Positions 61,431 through 64,000 of a DNA stretch of 64,000 nucleotides are shown one piece after another. Made by a program: the position numbers and the translations under genes. Positions within the stretch are counted from its first letter, which is position 1. The number at the start of each line of letters is the position of its first letter. Source of the DNA: an uncultured Chryseobacterium sp. (lineage in GTDB: Bacteria; Bacteroidota; Bacteroidia; Flavobacteriales; Weeksellaceae); contig CAJYXJ010000077.1 in NCBI GenBank assembly GCA_913778085.1, forward strand, positions 1 through 64,000, read 5' to 3'. Below the pieces are notes generated by a model. That model worked only from the letters and a program-made list of their open reading frames with translations. It made no database searches and was not told the origin of the DNA.

Positions 61431-61499
61431 TTTATAAAAGTTTAGTTGTTTATTATTTATGAAGCGTATTCAAATCATATACCAAAAAACTCAAAAACA

Positions 61500-61531
61500 T
61501 TGTTTCCATCATATTTTTAATTGTATTTTTG
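61500..61531 (+). promoter_or_regulatory. promoter of the GH3 gene
   Basis: TTG (61500-61502), 21 bases, then TATTTTTG (61524-61531), 16 bases before the ATG at 61548. Confidence 0.65.
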
Positions 61532-61547
61532 TTCTTATTCAATCATT

Positions 61548-63227
61548 ATGAAGAAACTGATTTATACGTCACTCTTTATTTTCCTGTTTCTGAATGCGAA
61601 TATCACCGCTCAATACATCCCGAAAAACATTTCCCGGCAGGATAGGAAAAAGGCTGAACATTGGGTTGACAGAACCTATAAAAAACTTTCACAGGATGAA
61701 AAATTGGGACAGCTCTTTATTGTCGCCCTTTACACCAACAGAGGAGAAAGTGAGATTGATAAAGTAAGGAACATTGTTTCCAATGATAAAATCGGAGGTT
61801 TGATCCTGATGCAGGACGATGCCGCCAGAGAAATCAGTCTGGTGAATGAATTCCAGCAGAAATCCAAAGTGCCGTTGATGATCGGCATGGATGCGGAATG
61901 GGGAATATTCCAAAGGATTTCTACCGCTCATAAATTCCCGTGGGCCATAACGCTGGGTGCCATTCAGGATAAAAAGCTGATTGAGCAGATGGCAGCCAAA
62001 ATCGCTGAAGACTGTCACAGGATGGGCATCAATTGGGATTTCGCACCGGTAGTTGATGTAAATACCAATCCGAACAATCCCATTATCGGAAACAGAAGCT
62101 TCGGCTCGGATGTAAATAATGTAGTCAGTTCCGCTGTATCATACGCAAACGGTCTGCAGAACAACAACATACTGGCGGCCATCAAACATTTTCCCGGCCA
62201 TGGCGACACCAGTACGGATTCTCATCTGGATTTGCCGGTGGTTTCCCATAACCTGGAAAGACTGAACTCGGTAGAGCTCGCTCCATTTAAAGAATTGATG
62301 GATAAAGGAATCGGCGGTGTAATGGTAGCGCACCTGTATGTTCCTGCTCTGGAACCGGGCAAGGGAATTCCAGCTTCCATTTCAAAAAACATTATTACCG
62401 GATTATTGAAAGATAAACTGGGCTATAAAGGTCTGATCATTACAGACGCCTTAAACATGGGTGCGGTAGCCAATAAATATAAACCGGGAGAGCTGGACGC
62501 AAGGGCTTTTAAAGCAGGAAACGACATTATGCTTTTCTCACAGGGTGTTGCCGAAGGAAAAAAATTAATTCAAAAAGCCATTGATAACGGTGAAATTCCA
62601 CAGTCCAGGGTCGAGGAAAGTGTAAAGAAAATCCTTCTGACCAAATATTTCCTCGGATTGGATACCTATACTCCTAAAAACCCTGAAAACATCAACTCGG
62701 ATTTGAATAATGATTCCCACAAGGCACTGGTTCAGAATTTATATTCCAACGCCCTTACCTTGCTGAAGAATGAAAGGAAACTGCTTCCTTTAAACGGAAA
62801 ACAGATCTTTTATGTTCCTTTGGAAGAAGCTCCTTACCAGACATTCGCCAATCGGTTGGGAACAGAGGTTATTATTAAAAAAGCATCTGAAATCAATGCC
62901 ATTCCTGCGAATTCAACCGTAATCGTAGGTTTCCATAAAGATAATTCAACGGCTTACAAACCTTATAAAATTTCCGATGCCGCAAAAAAAACCCTCGCTG
63001 ATTTAACAAAAAATCAGAATGTGATCCTTACCGTCTTCGGAAGTCCTTATGCCCTGAAGGATATCGACATTTCCAAAGTACCCACGGTATTGGTTGCTTA
63101 TGAAAATAACGACGATTCGATGACCGCTACGGCAGATGCGCTGAACGGAAAAACAGTGATCCACGGCAGGCTTCCTGTTGTGGTAAATGATTCCTTAAAA
63201 CCGGGAATGGGAATTGATTTAAAATAA
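61548..63227 (+). CDS. GH3 family beta-N-acetylglucosaminidase (NagZ-like), secreted
   Basis: 559 residues from ATG 61548 (signal peptide MKKLIYTSLFIFLFLNANITAQ). The GH3 N-terminal domain holds the NagZ-type KHFPGHGDTSTDSHLDLPVV with His and Asp and the catalytic site in ITDALNMGAV. A short C-terminal domain follows. Many Bacteroidota homologues carry an additional serine-hydrolase (beta-lactamase-like) domain making about 1000 residues; that is absent here. Likely role: releasing GlcNAc from peptidoglycan or chitin fragments. Confidence 0.88.
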   Translation: MKKLIYTSLFIFLFLNANITAQYIPKNISRQDRKKAEHWVDRTYKKLSQDEKLGQLFIVALYTNRGESEIDKVRNIVSNDKIGGLILMQDDAAREISLVNEFQQKSKVPLMIGMDAEWGIFQRISTAHKFPWAITLGAIQDKKLIEQMAAKIAEDCHRMGINWDFAPVVDVNTNPNNPIIGNRSFGSDVNNVVSSAVSYANGLQNNNILAAIKHFPGHGDTSTDSHLDLPVVSHNLERLNSVELAPFKELMDKGIGGVMVAHLYVPALEPGKGIPASISKNIITGLLKDKLGYKGLIITDALNMGAVANKYKPGELDARAFKAGNDIMLFSQGVAEGKKLIQKAIDNGEIPQSRVEESVKKILLTKYFLGLDTYTPKNPENINSDLNNDSHKALVQNLYSNALTLLKNERKLLPLNGKQIFYVPLEEAPYQTFANRLGTEVIIKKASEINAIPANSTVIVGFHKDNSTAYKPYKISDAAKKTLADLTKNQNVILTVFGSPYALKDIDISKVPTVLVAYENNDDSMTATADALNGKTVIHGRLPVVVNDSLKPGMGIDLK

Positions 63228-63239
63228 TTCACAAAACAA

Positions 63240-63893
63240 ATGATGTTAAAAATCAGTAAACTTTTAACGGTTTTGGTGGTTACCGTTTCTTTAAATATAA
63301 AGGCGCAGGAATTTGATGCTGTCCTGTATTTTCTGGATGGGAGCAAAAAAACAGGAAAGGCTGATATGGTGTCCAACGAAGAGACCAAATTGGCATTCAT
63401 AGAAAATGGCTCTAAAAAGAAAGAAAAAATTAAGATTAATTTACTGGATAAAGTTGAATATATTCATCTGAATAACAACCAGTCCGTGACTGCGGAACTT
63501 AGGGAATTCATCTATTATTTTTTATCTGACAAACCTAAATCAAATTATGGATGGATCAGAAAAATATCAACCTCAGGAGACATTTCAACGTATGTAGGAT
63601 ACAGTTATGATGCCGGAGTGAGAAACGCTTATCATTACACGGTAAAACCCTCTGAATTGTATAACTTTTTTTTCCAGTATAAAAATGAAAAACCACATCT
63701 AATATATTTTGACAATAGTATGTGGACCCCCAATAAAAAACAAATTGTAAGACGACAGGTTAAAAATTTTTTTACAGATATCTGCCCCCAGTTGGTAAGT
63801 GATTTTAATGATGGAAAAATTGAGATCAAAAATAATGATGTTAAAGTTCTCATCGATTATTATGAAAAAAACTGCAGCAGTACAAACAATTAA
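63240..63893 (+). CDS. secreted protein, function unknown
   Basis: 217 residues with signal peptide MMLKISKLLTVLVVTVSLNIKAQ. The mature part begins EFDAVLYFLDGSKKTGKADMVSNEETKLAFIENG, a strand pattern like the small repeat proteins that measure or bind metal or sugar, but no family is certain. It starts 12 bases after the GH3 gene, so probably shares its transcript. Confidence 0.55.
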   Translation: MMLKISKLLTVLVVTVSLNIKAQEFDAVLYFLDGSKKTGKADMVSNEETKLAFIENGSKKKEKIKINLLDKVEYIHLNNNQSVTAELREFIYYFLSDKPKSNYGWIRKISTSGDISTYVGYSYDAGVRNAYHYTVKPSELYNFFFQYKNEKPHLIYFDNSMWTPNKKQIVRRQVKNFFTDICPQLVSDFNDGKIEIKNNDVKVLIDYYEKNCSSTNN

Positions 63894-63911
63894 GAAATAC
63901 CCACAAAATAC

Positions 63912-64000
63912 ATGAAAATAGGCATACTTTGCTATCCGACCTACGGAGGAAGCGGAATCGTGGCAACAGAGCTCGGAATGTCCCTCGCCAACAAAGGCTA
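63912..64000 (+). CDS. bshA: BshA-like glycosyltransferase (partial, cut by window edge)
   Basis: The first 29 codons read [28 protein letters not shown], the start of BshA (N-acetyl-alpha-D-glucosaminyl L-malate synthase), the first enzyme of bacillithiol synthesis. The GGSG nucleotide-sugar loop is present. The gene continues beyond the window. It begins 18 bases after the previous stop. Confidence 0.85.
   Translation, partial: MKIGILCYPTYGGSGIVATELGMSLANKG

Noticed and set aside
1-64000. tRNA or rRNA genes
   Set aside because: No cloverleaf or conserved rRNA segment was recognised on reading, but no covariance search could be run, so a missed tRNA cannot be ruled out.

Overview
The window looks like chromosomal DNA of a flavobacterium of the Chryseobacterium/Elizabethkingia type (Weeksellaceae, Bacteroidota). 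Supporting signs are AT-rich spacers, promoters of the TTG-N19..22-TAnnTTTG type, almost no Shine-Dalgarno sequences, a type IX secretion sorting domain, DUF1573, DUF4292, DUF4254 and DUF1800/DUF1501 proteins, a RAYT transposase with palindromic repeats, and a bacillithiol gene (bshA) at the right edge. Species assignment is inference.

Region 1 (1-18.9 kb, almost all on the minus strand) is a nearly complete phenylacetate catabolism locus. The order of transcription is paaK-paaE-paaA-paaB-paaC-paaD-paaG-paaH-(two small genes)-paaI-(broken four-helix-bundle gene)-paaJ-paaY, then a RAYT transposase, an esterase and a DUF3592 membrane protein, and finally paaZ, which carries an extra C-terminal DinB/DUF1569-like domain. 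paaF is missing. A TetR regulator gene lies upstream, and a 14-bp palindrome resembling the Thermus PaaR site overlaps the expected paaK transcription start. Most spacers inside the locus are filled with iterated TGTAACAATG-type units arranged as inverted repeats.

Region 2 (19.0-23.7 kb, minus) appears to be a six-gene operon: three related secreted proteins, a 54-residue peptide gene (leader, Cys-Cys, Pro-rich tail) too short for ordinary ORF calling, an isoprenoid-synthase-like protein, and an M50 metalloprotease with a possible PqqD-like N-terminal domain. It has the layout of an undescribed ribosomally made peptide system and is my first candidate for a novel system.

Region 3 (24.0-31.1 kb, plus) holds clpB, a small conserved protein, a membrane protein with a NarL-type two-component pair, and a secreted M43 protease.

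Region 4 (31.2-41.9 kb, minus) has two M1 aminopeptidases, a secreted endonuclease/phosphatase-fold protein, a five-gene operon (DUF2589 protein, two unknown proteins, cytoplasmic S8 protease, I9-like small protein; second candidate system) and a dienoyl-CoA-reductase-like SDR. The spacer at 33.1-33.6 kb has three perfect DnaA boxes in 12-bp register beside an 88% AT stretch, which makes it a candidate replication origin. Genes in the left third point left and genes in the right third point right, as expected around an origin.

Region 5 (42.2-64 kb, mainly plus) holds a DUF1800/DUF1501 secretion pair, DUF1573, an OmpR-type two-component pair, a GH92 mannosidase, an HxlR/azoreductase divergent pair, dihydroorotase, a Wzx-like flippase, a nucleotidyltransferase, an envelope operon (DUF4292 lipoprotein, EnvC, TatA, DUF4254, lipoprotein, ribA), a GH3 N-acetylglucosaminidase and the start of bshA. 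No rRNA, tRNA or CRISPR array was recognised.
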